Shown here: positions 28,755-39,449 of the stretch, in pieces
Numbering within the stretch: the stretch's first letter is position 1
How the letters are laid out: each line of letters opens with the position of its first letter
DNA from: Meira nashicola
Taxonomy: Eukaryota > Basidiomycota > Exobasidiomycetes > Exobasidiales > Brachybasidiaceae
Length of the DNA stretch: 64,000 nt
Direction of reading: 5' to 3'
Assembly (NCBI GenBank): GCA_001600355.1
Contig: BCJU01000002.1
Location: 1,860,001 to 1,924,000, forward strand
Position numbers and translations under genes: made by a program
The notes under the pieces: model-generated
Databases searched by the model: none
Told to the model about the DNA's origin: nothing
Seen by the model: only the letters and a program-made list of their open reading frames with translations

Positions 28755-31700
28755 ATGCAGATGTTGACAAAGTTTGAGTCAAAATCTAATCGGGTGAAAG
28801 GTATCGCTTTTCACCCTAGATTACCTTTATTAGCATCAGCATTACACAATGGAAGTATTCAATTATGGAATTATCAAATGGGAACGATTTATGATCGATT
28901 AGATGAACATGAAGGTCCAGTTCGTGGTGTTGATTTTCATCCAACTCAACCTCTTTTAGTTAGTGGAGGAGATGATTATAGAATTAAAGTTTGGAATCAT
29001 AAAACGAGAAGATGTTTATTCACCTTGAATGGACATTTAGATTACGTTCGTACAACATACTTTCATCACACTCAACCTTGGATTTTATCAGCTTCAGATG
29101 ATCAAACGATTCGTATTTGGAATTGGCAAAGTCGTTCTTGCATTGCAATTTTAACAGGACACAATCATTATATCATGTGCGCACAATTTCATTCAAGGGA
29201 AGATTTAATCGTAAGTGCTTCAATGGATCAAACTGTTCGTGTTTGGGATATCTCTGGATTGCGTAAAAAGAACACTTCAGCACAACCTATGAGCTTCGAA
29301 GAACAAATCGCAAGAGCAAATACCGGACAAGCAGATTTGTTTGGCAATACAGATGCAATGGTGAAATATGTTCTCGAAGGACACGAACGAGGTGTTAATT
29401 GGGCAACATTTCATCCTACCCTACCGCTCATCGTTTCTGGTGGTGATGATCGTCAAGTGAAACTCTGGCGTATGTCTGAAACAAAGGCTTGGGAAGTAGA
29501 CACATGCAGAGGCCATTTCAACAACATCTCTTCATGTCTCTTTCACCCACGTCATGAATTGATCGTGTCCGACGGTGAAGATAAAACGATTCGAGTTTGG
29601 GATATGGGCAAACGTACAGCCGTTCAAACATTCCGCAGAGAACATGACAGATTTTGGGTTTTGACTGCACATCCAAATTTGAACCTTTTCGCTGCTGGAC
29701 ACGACAATGGTTTGATCGTCTTTAAGCTTGAACGTGAAAGGCCTGCATTCTCCATTCATCAAAACATCCTCTTTTATGTTCGCGATAGACAAGTTCGCCA
29801 AATGGACCTTCAATCCGGAACCGATCAAGCTGTATTGAGCGTCAAGAAATTGGGTGGTCAATGGACACAGCCTCGTACGCTCAGCTTCAACCCTGCCGAA
29901 AGATCAGTTTTAGTTTCAACCATTAGCGGAGAGAATGGCGCATACGATCTCGCACCTTTACCGCGTGAGGGCACAAAGGGCGATTTAGCCGACTCCAGTG
30001 CCGTTGGACGTCGTGGACAAGCTACATCGGCAATCTTTGTTGCTCGTAATCGTCTTGCGACTTTACAGAAAGCTGAGCAAACAATTGAGGTTCGAGATTT
30101 GAACAACAGCATCACTAAAACAATTCCTTGTCCTCCAAATTCGGCCGTCACTGATATCTTCTTTGGTGGTACCGGCAGCTTATTATTGAGTACAGCTACG
30201 GGTGTCTCGCTATTTGACATTCAACAGCAAAGGGTCTTATCTGAAGTCACAACACCACCGGTCAAGTACATCGTTTGGAGCAGTGATGGAAACATGGTTG
30301 CTTTGTTATCCAAGCATACCATCACACTAAGCAACAAAGGTTTGACAACGAGCAATTTGGTGCACGAAACCATTCGAATCAAGAGTGCCGCTTGGGATGA
30401 TTCAGGAGTTTTAATTTATTCGACTTTGAACCATATCAAATACGCTTTGCCTCAAGGAGATAGCGGAATCATCAAGACTTTGGATGCACCTGTCTATCTC
30501 ACACGCGTTCGTGGTAAATCTTTGAACATTTTGAACAGATCTGCCAAACCACAGACACTCACGATCGATCCTACAGAATACCGCTTCAAATTAGCACTCA
30601 CTAAAGGGGATTATGATGAAGTTCTTAAGATCATTAAAACGAGCAATTTAGTGGGACAGGCAATTATCGCATATCTACAAAAGAAGGGATACCCAGAGAT
30701 TGCACTACACTTTGTTCAAGACAAGAGTACAAGATTTGATCTTGCAATTGAATGTGGTAATCTAGATGTTGCCCTAGAGACTGCCGAATCGCTAAATGCA
30801 ACTGAAGTTTGGGAACGATTGGGTGAAGCTGCTTTGAAACAAGGAAATCACAAGATCGTCGAACGTGCTTATCAAAAGACAAAGAGCTTCGACAAATTAT
30901 CATTCCTATACTTCATCACCGGAAGCAAGGAAAAGTTGGCAAAGATGTCCGTCATTGCCGAACGTCGAGGTGATCCATTGAGCAGATTCCAGAATTCTCT
31001 TTATCTTGGCGATGCAACGCAACGGGTGAATGTCTTGCGTGAAGCAGGAATGCTTGCTTTGGCTTATGCAACTGCAAAGAGTAATGGGTTACTTGATATC
31101 GCAGCCGAAATTGCCGAAGAAGCAGGCCAATCATCCGGAATGACGGGTATTGATATGTCAAATAGTGTGCATGAAAGCACATCGAAATTAGCACCTCCTC
31201 CACCTGTCACAGAAACTTACAAGTATAACTGGCCGATCGTAGGTGCACAAGAGAGTTACTTTGACCGTGCATTGGTTGCTCAACAAGAAGAAGGTGGTAC
31301 TATTTTCCGCGATAATGCAGTGAATGGAACTGGACCTGATACCAATCAATGGCTTGATGGAGATGCTTTCGTTGATGCACAAGATGGTCAAGATGAAGAT
31401 GGCATTGGAATTGCACCTTTGCAGCCTACCGTTGTAGGTGGAGGAGCGATTGCAGCAGAAGCAGAAGAGGCATGGGAATTGTCTGATGGAGAGATTGTGA
31501 ATGAAGCAGATGATCCTGTCGTTGCACCTTTGCCTGTTCATGCTCCTGCAGAAGGATCACTAGAACCAGGTGTGGCAGAAGCAGAACATTGGATTCGCAA
31601 TTCACCTTTAGCTGCAGATCATGCAGCAGCAGGAAGCTTTGGATCTGCGATGCAACTTCTTACTCGTCAAGCTGGAATTGTTGATTTTACCCCTTTGAAA

Positions 31701-32507
31701 TCTCTTTTCCTCGAATGTTATGTCTCCAGTCATGCTTATTTACCTGGAGTAGCAAGTTTGGCCAGTATACCGATTGCACTAAGAAGGAATGTAGATGAAA
31801 CGGCACGTTCAGCTGTTTTACCTGCACAAACTTATTCTTTGGCTTCGATTGGTACCAATGATTTGCAAGAAGCCTACAGAGCTGTGAATGCGAATCGATT
31901 AGAGGATGCAGAAGTTGGATTCCGCAAGATTTTATACAAGTTGATCCTTACCGTTGGAACGACTGAACAACAAGGACAAGAGATTTTAGATTTGATTGGA
32001 TTATGTCGTGAATATTTGTTAGGTATTGCAGTTGAATTGCATCGCCGTAAATTGACGATCGAAGAACCCGAAAATATTGCAAGACAGTTGGAATTAGCAG
32101 CCTTGTTCACTCATGCACAAATGCAAGTACCTCATCAACAATTAGCATTACGAACAGCAATGAATGCAGCACAAAAAGCAGGAAATACAAAGATGGCAGG
32201 TGGATTTGCAAGGAGATTATTAGATTTGAATCCTGCACCTAGAGCCGCTCAAACTGCTCAACAAATTTTAGCAATGGCCGATCGTAATCCGAGAGATGCA
32301 GTTCCTGTTACTGCTTATGATCCACATGATCGAGCATTCGTTATTTGTGCGGGAAGTCATACTCTCATTCCTGCTGCAGGAGCGGGTGCAGTGGAAGATC
32401 CATTAACGGGAGCGCGTTATATGGCAGAATTCCGTAATACGATTTGCAAGATTTCTCAAATTTCAACCGTTGGTAGATTGGGCAGCGGATTGCGAACTTG
32501 GGTTTAA
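28755..32507 (+). CDS. COP1: coatomer subunit alpha (COPI alpha)
   Basis: 1250 residues, one exon, full family length. The N-terminus MQMLTKFESKSNRVKGIAF is the hallmark alpha-COP start. Six or seven WD repeats form the first propeller (about 1-320), which binds KKxx retrieval signals on cargo. A second propeller (about 330-600), the alpha-solenoid and the C-terminal COPI_C domain (about 850-1250, ending ..ICKISQISTVGRLGSGLR) that binds epsilon-COP follow. Alpha-COP is part of the B-subcomplex of the COPI coat for Golgi-to-ER retrieval. No anomalies seen. Also called RET1 in yeast. Confidence 0.97.
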   Translation: MQMLTKFESKSNRVKGIAFHPRLPLLASALHNGSIQLWNYQMGTIYDRLDEHEGPVRGVDFHPTQPLLVSGGDDYRIKVWNHKTRRCLFTLNGHLDYVRTTYFHHTQPWILSASDDQTIRIWNWQSRSCIAILTGHNHYIMCAQFHSREDLIVSASMDQTVRVWDISGLRKKNTSAQPMSFEEQIARANTGQADLFGNTDAMVKYVLEGHERGVNWATFHPTLPLIVSGGDDRQVKLWRMSETKAWEVDTCRGHFNNISSCLFHPRHELIVSDGEDKTIRVWDMGKRTAVQTFRREHDRFWVLTAHPNLNLFAAGHDNGLIVFKLERERPAFSIHQNILFYVRDRQVRQMDLQSGTDQAVLSVKKLGGQWTQPRTLSFNPAERSVLVSTISGENGAYDLAPLPREGTKGDLADSSAVGRRGQATSAIFVARNRLATLQKAEQTIEVRDLNNSITKTIPCPPNSAVTDIFFGGTGSLLLSTATGVSLFDIQQQRVLSEVTTPPVKYIVWSSDGNMVALLSKHTITLSNKGLTTSNLVHETIRIKSAAWDDSGVLIYSTLNHIKYALPQGDSGIIKTLDAPVYLTRVRGKSLNILNRSAKPQTLTIDPTEYRFKLALTKGDYDEVLKIIKTSNLVGQAIIAYLQKKGYPEIALHFVQDKSTRFDLAIECGNLDVALETAESLNATEVWERLGEAALKQGNHKIVERAYQKTKSFDKLSFLYFITGSKEKLAKMSVIAERRGDPLSRFQNSLYLGDATQRVNVLREAGMLALAYATAKSNGLLDIAAEIAEEAGQSSGMTGIDMSNSVHESTSKLAPPPPVTETYKYNWPIVGAQESYFDRALVAQQEEGGTIFRDNAVNGTGPDTNQWLDGDAFVDAQDGQDEDGIGIAPLQPTVVGGGAIAAEAEEAWELSDGEIVNEADDPVVAPLPVHAPAEGSLEPGVAEAEHWIRNSPLAADHAAAGSFGSAMQLLTRQAGIVDFTPLKSLFLECYVSSHAYLPGVASLASIPIALRRNVDETARSAVLPAQTYSLASIGTNDLQEAYRAVNANRLEDAEVGFRKILYKLILTVGTTEQQGQEILDLIGLCREYLLGIAVELHRRKLTIEEPENIARQLELAALFTHAQMQVPHQQLALRTAMNAAQKAGNTKMAGGFARRLLDLNPAPRAAQTAQQILAMADRNPRDAVPVTAYDPHDRAFVICAGSHTLIPAAGAGAVEDPLTGARYMAEFRNTICKISQISTVGRLGSGLRTWV

Positions 32508-32601
32508 ATATTATGAATTTGTTTGTATATTGATCGAATTGAAAAATGTTATACAATGAATGAAATATAAAAGTACACTTTGCAATGTAAAATTCTAATT
32601 T

Positions 32602-34068
32602 TTAAAAACGGAAATCCGATATGCGTAATGGAGATGAATCGCCTTTTTCTTTGCGCTTTTGTAGCATAAGTCTTGCTTCTACGAACCAAATCAAGACAAG
32701 TATTAATGAACCCGAAAGAACCAAAGCACCACTAAAACCGATCAAATGACGATAATGATCTAAATCACCTTTTGATCCAACCAAAGCACCACCTGTTGGC
32801 GTTCCAACTAAGCAAGCCACAGCGACGACCAAATAAAGAGCGCCTAATCTAGCACCATAAACTGGTTGAGGTGAAATGATTCCAATATAAGCTGGTAAAA
32901 GAGAAATGAAAGGACCGGAAAATAAGCCATAAAGAGCGCTAAACCAAATGATTGCAATATTATTTGAAGAAGGTAACCATAAAGCCAAGATTAAAATTCC
33001 AGCAATTGTTGTAAAGAAGATCATTAAGTTTAAAACGCCAAATTTTGGAGCTAATAAACCTGGAGCGATACGAGAAGGAACACCTAAAGCGTTTATGAGA
33101 GGTAAAAGGTAATTTGATAATTCGACAGACATTCCACGTAATTGACCGTATTGTTTTATATAAAAATAAGGAATAAAGATTGCATAAAAAGTAACGAAAG
33201 CGCTTAAAGTTGCTAATGTATAACGTAAATCTTTAAAACCTCCAAAATCTATTGCACGTAAAACTTCTTTTGTAGTTGTCTTTCTTAAAGGTAAATATGT
33301 TTTTGCTATTAAACAAGAAAATGTTAAACAACCTAATGATATAAAAGCCATTACTCTAACTGACCAACCAAAACCTATACGTGGAATAAGACGTTGTAAT
33401 GCAATTGGAAATATTACACCTCCTATACTTGATCCTGCTGCTACGAAACCGATTGCAAGAGCACGTTTTCTTCTGAAATAATGACCCATTAAAGCTAAAC
33501 CTGGAGTGAAAAGTAAAGCGCATCCTAAGCCAAAAGTGACTGCTTGTGCTAAAAAGTATTGATAAGTTTGATCAGGTTTTGCTAAAGAAACCATCATTAA
33601 ACCAAAAACGATTAAAAAGCTACCTAAAGGATAAATTATTTTCGTTCCAAAACTATCAAAAATTTTACCAACAATCGGAGCAGTACCATAAAGTATAAAA
33701 AGTTGAATTGCACCAATTAAAGCAACGATTGATTCATTTTCACTTGAAAGTCGAACATTTTTATAATAATCTTGAAAAACTCCATATGCATTCACGATTC
33801 CAAAAGAACACATGAATGAAACTGCAGCAGCTGCACAATTTAACCAAGCATGTAAACCTCCATCTGGAACGTAAGGAAGTGTTGAAGGTTGCTCTTTATT
33901 GTCTATTGCATCATCACCATCTACTTTTGAAGGTGCACCTGCTGGAACAGGACAACCACCAATTTGTGATTCTTCATCTTCCGCTCTACGTGTTTGACTA
34001 GAAGAACAAGGGGAAACGTCCCTTCTTGAAGCTGTCGTCGTTATCCTCTCAGCCTCTTGCTCTTTCAT
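32602..34068 (-). CDS. MFS monocarboxylate-type transporter (MCH/MCT family)
   Basis: 488 residues with 12 predicted membrane spans after a polar 65-residue N-terminus. The PDGGLHAW motif (68-75) just before the first span is the family signature of MCT/MCH transporters. Further spans include GIVNAYGVFQDYY, the RRKRALAIGFVAAGSSIGG stretch in the loop after span 4/5, and a short basic C-terminal tail. In yeast, the MCH relatives carry riboflavin or unknown substrates and Esbp6 belongs here; fungal MCTs do not generally move lactate, so the substrate is open. It converges with COPI alpha, about 95 bases between stops. Confidence 0.92.
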   Translation of the reverse strand: MKEQEAERITTTASRRDVSPCSSSQTRRAEDEESQIGGCPVPAGAPSKVDGDDAIDNKEQPSTLPYVPDGGLHAWLNCAAAAVSFMCSFGIVNAYGVFQDYYKNVRLSSENESIVALIGAIQLFILYGTAPIVGKIFDSFGTKIIYPLGSFLIVFGLMMVSLAKPDQTYQYFLAQAVTFGLGCALLFTPGLALMGHYFRRKRALAIGFVAAGSSIGGVIFPIALQRLIPRIGFGWSVRVMAFISLGCLTFSCLIAKTYLPLRKTTTKEVLRAIDFGGFKDLRYTLATLSAFVTFYAIFIPYFYIKQYGQLRGMSVELSNYLLPLINALGVPSRIAPGLLAPKFGVLNLMIFFTTIAGILILALWLPSSNNIAIIWFSALYGLFSGPFISLLPAYIGIISPQPVYGARLGALYLVVAVACLVGTPTGGALVGSKGDLDHYRHLIGFSGALVLSGSLILVLIWFVEARLMLQKRKEKGDSSPLRISDFRF

Positions 34069-34796
34069 GATGAAATAAATGATGTAGTCAAGATCACAAG
34101 TGTGTGTATTTTAGACATTCTTTTCAATTTATGTATATTTCACATTCGCATTTCTTCGGATTAGCAATTTCTATTATTTTTTGACTCATTCCAAGTCACT
34201 TTTTTCCCACCCTGAAATTCTTAAGCACTACAGCCGAACCTTCTATGTACATATCCGATCTAGCACCGGCGCGGGGGCAGCCCTGTTTATTTTTTTATTG
34301 CCTTCCCGTGCGTATGTACCAAACAAAAAGAAGATTATGTTTAAACAATCATCATGCGGGTTTACGGCTGAAACGCGAACTCGGCCTTAAGATACATGTG
34401 ACTTCCATTCAACATGACCGTGATTTCGTGGTCAGCCTTTAAGATTTCATTTAGGTCTTGAAGCTTGAGTTATCTTCAGCCTGAGTCGATAATCAGCCAT
34501 CATAACGCCAAAGTCGTTGAATTTTAGGGCGTTCAACTATTTTGAAACGCCCTAGATCCTTTCTATTCAGCAAGGCAAAATACAAGTATGTATTTCTATT
34601 TTTTAATCAACCCCCCTTGTTCTTCATCATTTTGATAAGATAAACCAGGCGTACTTCCGGGGCAAGAGTTACTCTGCTATCATGTCAATTACAAGGTGCT
34701 CGTATGATTGAAAGAAGTAATCTAAACAAATATATAACTGATAGGAATACCCTCATTGATCAAGTATGCTAACGCATTTAATATTCTCTTTGAAAG
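34069..34796. other. divergent promoter region, transporter / small secreted protein
   Basis: About 730 bases. Short ORFs (34181-34442) overlap in two frames and are not called. A TATA-like box for the rightward gene lies at its end. Confidence 0.45.
34731..34737 (+). promoter_or_regulatory. TATA box candidate for the small secreted protein
   Basis: TATATAA, 60 bases before the ATG at 34797. Spacing suits a short-leader, strongly expressed gene. Confidence 0.45.
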
Positions 34797-35183
34797 ATGA
34801 ATATTATTCGCATTTTCTTCTTTTTTATTTTATTTTTCGCTACTTTTGTTTGGTCAGTTCCTGTTTCAACACTGATCAGTAAATTAACAGGTAACGGAGG
34901 ATGGAAGAATATGCCTGAAGGAGATAGACGTGGTCATCTTGCAACTCAAAGAACTCAACTTGCAAGTCGTAAACAAGCATTTAAACAATCCGAAAATAAA
35001 GCAGCACAAGCTTCAGCAGAAGGTCGTAAAGAGGAAGCTATGAAACATAAGAGTAAAGCATTAGAAAGAGAGAAATCTATTGGTAGATTAACAAATAACG
35101 TTTCAGCTCTTGAAGCAAATAAATCCCGAAAGATGAAAGAGTCAAGTGGAAATAAGTTACACTTTGCGCCTAATAAACCTTAA
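34797..35183 (+). CDS. small secreted, lysine-rich, cysteine-free protein
   Basis: 128 residues. A clear signal peptide (1-20, IIRIFFFFILFFATFVWS) is followed by a mature part of about 108 residues without any Cys. It is rich in Lys, Arg, Ala, Gln and Glu and predicted to be mostly helical, with a heptad-like charged stretch about 58-110. Similarity to any known family is not recognised. Size and secretion make it an effector or surface-protein candidate (inference). It lies 320 bases before the alpha-galactosidase on the same strand, each gene with its own TATA-like box. Confidence 0.75.
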   Translation: MNIIRIFFFFILFFATFVWSVPVSTLISKLTGNGGWKNMPEGDRRGHLATQRTQLASRKQAFKQSENKAAQASAEGRKEEAMKHKSKALEREKSIGRLTNNVSALEANKSRKMKESSGNKLHFAPNKP

Positions 35184-35501
35184 GTTGTGTTTAAACCTAC
35201 CGTGCTGGTTTCATGGGATTAAAATGCAAGTCGAGTACTGCCTTGCATGTGATGTATACTATTGTTATTTTATATTATTATATAAGCTCAAAGAGAAATA
35301 CGCTAAAATCTGGGGTGAGAAAGATGTCAAAAGATCACCGAAAGAAGGATCTCTCTTTGGAAGTTTATTAGTAGTTTATATGCAAGTAACACGACATTTC
35401 CGTTGAATAAGACTAGATTTCCGAAAAGAGGTCAGATTATAAAAAGCACTCATAATGAATAAAGTTCTTCTTTCTTAGCATCCCAACTTCAACTTAACAT
35501 T
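35184..35501. other. intergenic, alpha-galactosidase promoter
   Basis: About 318 bases; contains the TATA-like box listed next and nothing else recognised. Confidence 0.45.
35438..35445 (+). promoter_or_regulatory. TATA box candidate for alpha-galactosidase
   Basis: TATAAAAA, 64 bases before the ATG, a usual spacing for an inducible secreted enzyme. Confidence 0.5.
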
Positions 35502-37199
35502 ATGATTCAACTAAAACCTTCCTTTATTTGTTTATCGTTGTTCATCTTGGCAACGGTAAATGCCGCACACCTTCACCAATTCACCACTCGTGCAGATACA
35601 AGTTTTCAAAAGCCAGTTTTAGGATATAATACATATAATGCAGTCGCATGTTCACCAACCGAACAATTTGCAAAATCACAAGTTGACGTTTTAAAAAGTA
35701 AAGGTTATTTAGCTGCAGGTTATGATTTATTTCAAATTGATTGTGGTTGGCAAGCAAGAGATGGATCAAGAAATAGTTCTGCAGGTAATGCGATTTCACA
35801 AGATTTAAATGCATTTCCTTCAGGTTTAAAATCAATGAGTGATTATGCAATTTCAAATGGATTTAGATTTGGAATGTATTCTGATGCAGGTGTAAAAGGA
35901 TGTGATACAACTTCACCTTCTCCTACTGCGGGTTCTTTAGGTTATGAAGAAGCTGATGCGGCTCAATTTGCAAATTGGAATTCAGCTTATGTAAAGTATG
36001 ATAATTGTTATGCTTCAGGTCCAAATGCAGATCAAAATGCACCAAAAGATCCAAGAACTGATTTTATAACAAGATTTTCAAAAATGACAAATGCATTACA
36101 ACAAAATGGAATAAAAGGTGATTTAACTTGTCAATGGGGTGTACCTTATCAAACACCAGATGGAATTTTACAAGGTCCTGTTGATTGGACAAAGAATATT
36201 TCAACTTCTTTCCGTTTATCTGATGATATTAATGATTCTTGGGCAAGTGTTGTTCGTATAGTAAATCAAGCTATTCCAATCGCTGCTTCTGATAAAACTG
36301 GACCTGGATTCCATGCAGATGCAGATTTACTCGAAGTAGGTAATAATGGTTTATCTTTTGCAGAACAAGAAACACATTTTGTTCATTGGGCAATGTTAAA
36401 ATCTGCATTAATGATTTCAACTGATTTAACAAAAGCGTCTTCACAAACACATGATTTACTCACAAATCAAGAATTAATTTCAATTAATCAAGATGATTTA
36501 GGAAAACCAATTAAACTTATTCAAAGATTTACAGGAGATAATGATTTATACGCAGGACCGTTGAGTAATGGAGATTTAGCAGTTCATGCAATTAATTGGC
36601 AATCCAATTCACGTTCTTTAACTATTGATTTCTCTGCTTTAAATATAAATACTGCAAACGTTCAAGATATCTTAAATGGAAATACGCAAAACGGTGTTTC
36701 TTCTTATACGGCAAACGTTGATGAACATGGATCGATTGCTTTACGTTTAAGTTCAATAAATTATTCCAATAATCCATCTCCAAATATTAATTGGATTTCA
36801 GCAACTTCTGGTAAATTAGCAGGTAATACAAACGTACAAAATTGCAGTGGATGTTCAAATGGTAAAAAAGTTGGAAATATTGGAAATGGAAGTGGAAATA
36901 CAGTCACGTTTAATAATATTCAAACAAGTGATTCAACTGTAACGATTTTATTTGATTATATGAATTGTGAAATTGGTTATTTGAATTTAGGAACGAATGC
37001 AAGAACGGCAACTATAAGTGTTAATGGAGCTTCTCCCGTTAATGTTGAATTTCCAATTTCAGGTTATAATTGGGATGGTGATATTACACACAATTATAAA
37101 GTTACTTTATCTGGATTTAAGGCAGGTAATGATAATTCTATTCAAATAAGTGGTTCAACTTATGGACCTGATTTGGATCGAATTGGTGTTGTTGCTTGA
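35502..37199 (+). CDS. secreted alpha-galactosidase (GH27, melibiase) with C-terminal carbohydrate-binding-like domain
   Basis: 565 residues with a signal peptide (1-21). GH27 TIM barrel: GYNTYNAVACSPTE start, FQIDCGWQARDG, FRFGMYSDAG, then the nucleophile motif YVKYDNC (Asp about 167) and the acid/base motif FRLSDDINDSW (Asp about 242, four residues after Arg as in the family RxxxD). It cleaves terminal alpha-1,6-galactose from melibiose, raffinose or galactomannan outside the cell. A beta-sandwich domain about 425-565 (TVTILFDYMNCEIGYLNLG.., ending YGPDLDRIGVVA) resembles CBM35-type modules. The gene is AT-rich at third positions (many TTA and AAT codons). Secure enzyme call; the exact CBM family is less so. 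Confidence 0.95.
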   Translation: MIQLKPSFICLSLFILATVNAAHLHQFTTRADTSFQKPVLGYNTYNAVACSPTEQFAKSQVDVLKSKGYLAAGYDLFQIDCGWQARDGSRNSSAGNAISQDLNAFPSGLKSMSDYAISNGFRFGMYSDAGVKGCDTTSPSPTAGSLGYEEADAAQFANWNSAYVKYDNCYASGPNADQNAPKDPRTDFITRFSKMTNALQQNGIKGDLTCQWGVPYQTPDGILQGPVDWTKNISTSFRLSDDINDSWASVVRIVNQAIPIAASDKTGPGFHADADLLEVGNNGLSFAEQETHFVHWAMLKSALMISTDLTKASSQTHDLLTNQELISINQDDLGKPIKLIQRFTGDNDLYAGPLSNGDLAVHAINWQSNSRSLTIDFSALNINTANVQDILNGNTQNGVSSYTANVDEHGSIALRLSSINYSNNPSPNINWISATSGKLAGNTNVQNCSGCSNGKKVGNIGNGSGNTVTFNNIQTSDSTVTILFDYMNCEIGYLNLGTNARTATISVNGASPVNVEFPISGYNWDGDITHNYKVTLSGFKAGNDNSIQISGSTYGPDLDRIGVVA

Positions 37200-37455
37200 T
37201 TATCGTTTATTTCTTTATCTTCCCTCCAGCCACCCGATCGCAATCGGACCTTTATAGTTTATATAAGCACACGCGCAGATATCCCGATTCCGATCCGGTA
37301 GCCGGAGATGGAACACTAATTCATATATTTTCTCCGCACTTTGTCTGACGCGCCTGCATTGTGTGAGCGAATACTTTTAAATAGCGAAAAGAGTTCAAAT
37401 CATTCATTCCCTTCTCCCATATTCTACACAAAAATAAGCATATCTCTTCTCAAAA

Positions 37456-38724
37456 ATGTCAATGGGTTTCGCAAGAGGAGCGTTTCGTGCTTCGGCAACA
37501 ATACGTGATAAGAGTTCATTAGAAAGTATTTTAAAAAAGAGACCTGATGATGTTGTATTCACTACAGCATTACGAACACCAGTTGCAAGAATGAAAAAAG
37601 GTTACAAGGACGCATATCCAGAAGAATTATTAGCATTCGTTTTACAAAAAACAAGAGAAAGATTGGAGAACAAAGGAGTTCCAATTGATTCAATCGAAGA
37701 TATTTGTACAGGAACAGTTTTGATGGAATTAGGTGGTGCAAAAAGTGGTAGATTAGCTGCTTTACATGCTGGAATGCCAATTACGAGCGCATATAGTACA
37801 GTTAATAGACAATGTGCATCTTCTTTACAATCGATCACAAATATTGCGCAATCAATTCAAACAGGACAAATTAATGTTGGAATTGCAGCTGGAGTTGAAA
37901 GTATGACGAGAGATTGGGGAACGAGAGCAATTCCAGTGAAACTTTCACCTGCTATGGCACAATCACCAAATCAAGATGCAAGAGATTGTTTGATGAGTAT
38001 GGGTTTAACTTCAGAAAATGTTGCTTCTCAATGGAAAATTGGAAGAGAAGAACAAGATCAATTTGCAGCAACAAGTCAACAACGTGCAGCTGCAGCTCAA
38101 GAAGATGGTAGATTAGCACAAGAAATTGAACCAATTCAAGTACGTTGGTTAGATGATGCAGGAAATGAAACAACAAGATTAGTTGAAAAAGATGAAGGTG
38201 TAAGAAAAGGTACAACAAAAGAAACATTAGCAAAATTGAAACCTGCATTCAAAGAAGACGGAACTTCTACTGCAGGAAATTCAAGTCAAGTTTCTGATGG
38301 TGCAGTTGCATTAACAATGGCTCGTCGTGATGTTGCAGAAAAGTTAGGAATGGAAATTTTAGGTAAATGGGTTGGAACTTCAACGATTGGTGTAAAGCCA
38401 GACATTATGGGTGTAGGTCCAGCATATGCATCTCCAAAATTATTAAATCGATTCGGATTAGATGCAAAAGAGATTGATTTATGGGAAATTAATGAAGCTT
38501 TCGCATCTCAAGTTCTAATGACAATGGGACATTTGGGAATCAGTCATGATCAAGTTAACGTCAAAGGTGGTGCAATCGCTCTTGGTCATCCTTTAGGTGC
38601 TTCTGGTGGTAGATTGGTAACCAGTCTATTAGCAGAATTACGCAGAACAGGTAGACAAACCGGTGTAGCTACACTTTGTTGTGGTACTGGCTATGGTAAA
38701 GCAAGTTTAATTGTAGCAGAATAA
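37456..38724 (+). CDS. 3-ketoacyl-CoA thiolase (POT1/FOX3/ACAA1 type)
   Basis: 422 residues, one exon. Catalytic elements of the thiolase fold are complete: NRQCASS (Cys 120, acyl-enzyme), WEINEAFASQ, GGAIALGHPLGASGGR (His 378) and CCGTGYG (Cys 408). It performs the last step of fatty-acid beta-oxidation, cleaving 3-ketoacyl-CoA to acetyl-CoA and a shortened acyl-CoA. Closest in layout to peroxisomal Pot1/ACAA1 (KRPDDVVFTTALRTP start of the domain). The N-terminus MSMGFARGAFRASATIR lacks the peroxisomal PTS2 nonapeptide, no PTS1 is at the end (IVAE), and it is basic and acid-free like a mitochondrial presequence. Location is therefore open. Confidence 0.93.
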   Translation: MSMGFARGAFRASATIRDKSSLESILKKRPDDVVFTTALRTPVARMKKGYKDAYPEELLAFVLQKTRERLENKGVPIDSIEDICTGTVLMELGGAKSGRLAALHAGMPITSAYSTVNRQCASSLQSITNIAQSIQTGQINVGIAAGVESMTRDWGTRAIPVKLSPAMAQSPNQDARDCLMSMGLTSENVASQWKIGREEQDQFAATSQQRAAAAQEDGRLAQEIEPIQVRWLDDAGNETTRLVEKDEGVRKGTTKETLAKLKPAFKEDGTSTAGNSSQVSDGAVALTMARRDVAEKLGMEILGKWVGTSTIGVKPDIMGVGPAYASPKLLNRFGLDAKEIDLWEINEAFASQVLMTMGHLGISHDQVNVKGGAIALGHPLGASGGRLVTSLLAELRRTGRQTGVATLCCGTGYGKASLIVAE

Positions 38725-39449
38725 ATGCTAACCACTTTTTGTAGAATAGTACTTCATACTTTCCCCAAATCATCATCATTCTTTGTCATATGCGTGAACA
38801 TCCTCGGAGAAGTCAGTGTCTTTGTAGTGGCTTATTTTTTTCTGTTTAGTTAAATAACATACCCCAATCCAGAGCCGCTCGGCAAACCGGTGACATTCAT
38901 TTCCTGTATGTAGAACTAGTACGCGCCGCGCGTATACGCTGCTGGTCCGCTTAAAATTTGGCTGAATATTCGGATCAAACTCTAACGCAGAATACACATA
39001 TGTAGTCTATGTGCAGACAAAATTTTAAAACGTTTCTATCTCTACTGCTAATCTGCCGCCTCCGCCTAAGACGGTTACCTTTTTCCGCCTAATAATCCAA
39101 TAGAAAAAATTAGAAGAGAGAGAGAAAAAATTGATTAACCGGAGAAGCAGAATTGGGCATCATATATGCAATGCAAACAACAATCAATCCATCATCGCCC
39201 TTGTTCCCCCACATTCTTTTTAACGTCATCATTAACTTGCTCAATCTGCACAATAGGTTAGAATTGCAAACATTCATCATTCAATTGGAATCATAGTGTG
39301 AATCCTCTAATCACGCACATCGGAAGGGTGGATGCGATTCCGGTTCAGCTTTGAGAAAAGGGGGTCATTTATCTTTCGCTTTCGTGCTGAGTAGGAGCAA
39401 GTCATAACCTAATTTTTAATAACATTTCTCCCTCAATACATCCACAAGA
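38725..39449. other. intergenic, promoter of the zinc-cluster regulator
   Basis: About 725 bases. Repeated CCGCCT hexamers occur near 39057-39090 on the plus strand, in an otherwise AT-rich region; a factor-binding site is possible but unassigned. No RNA gene seen. Confidence 0.45.
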
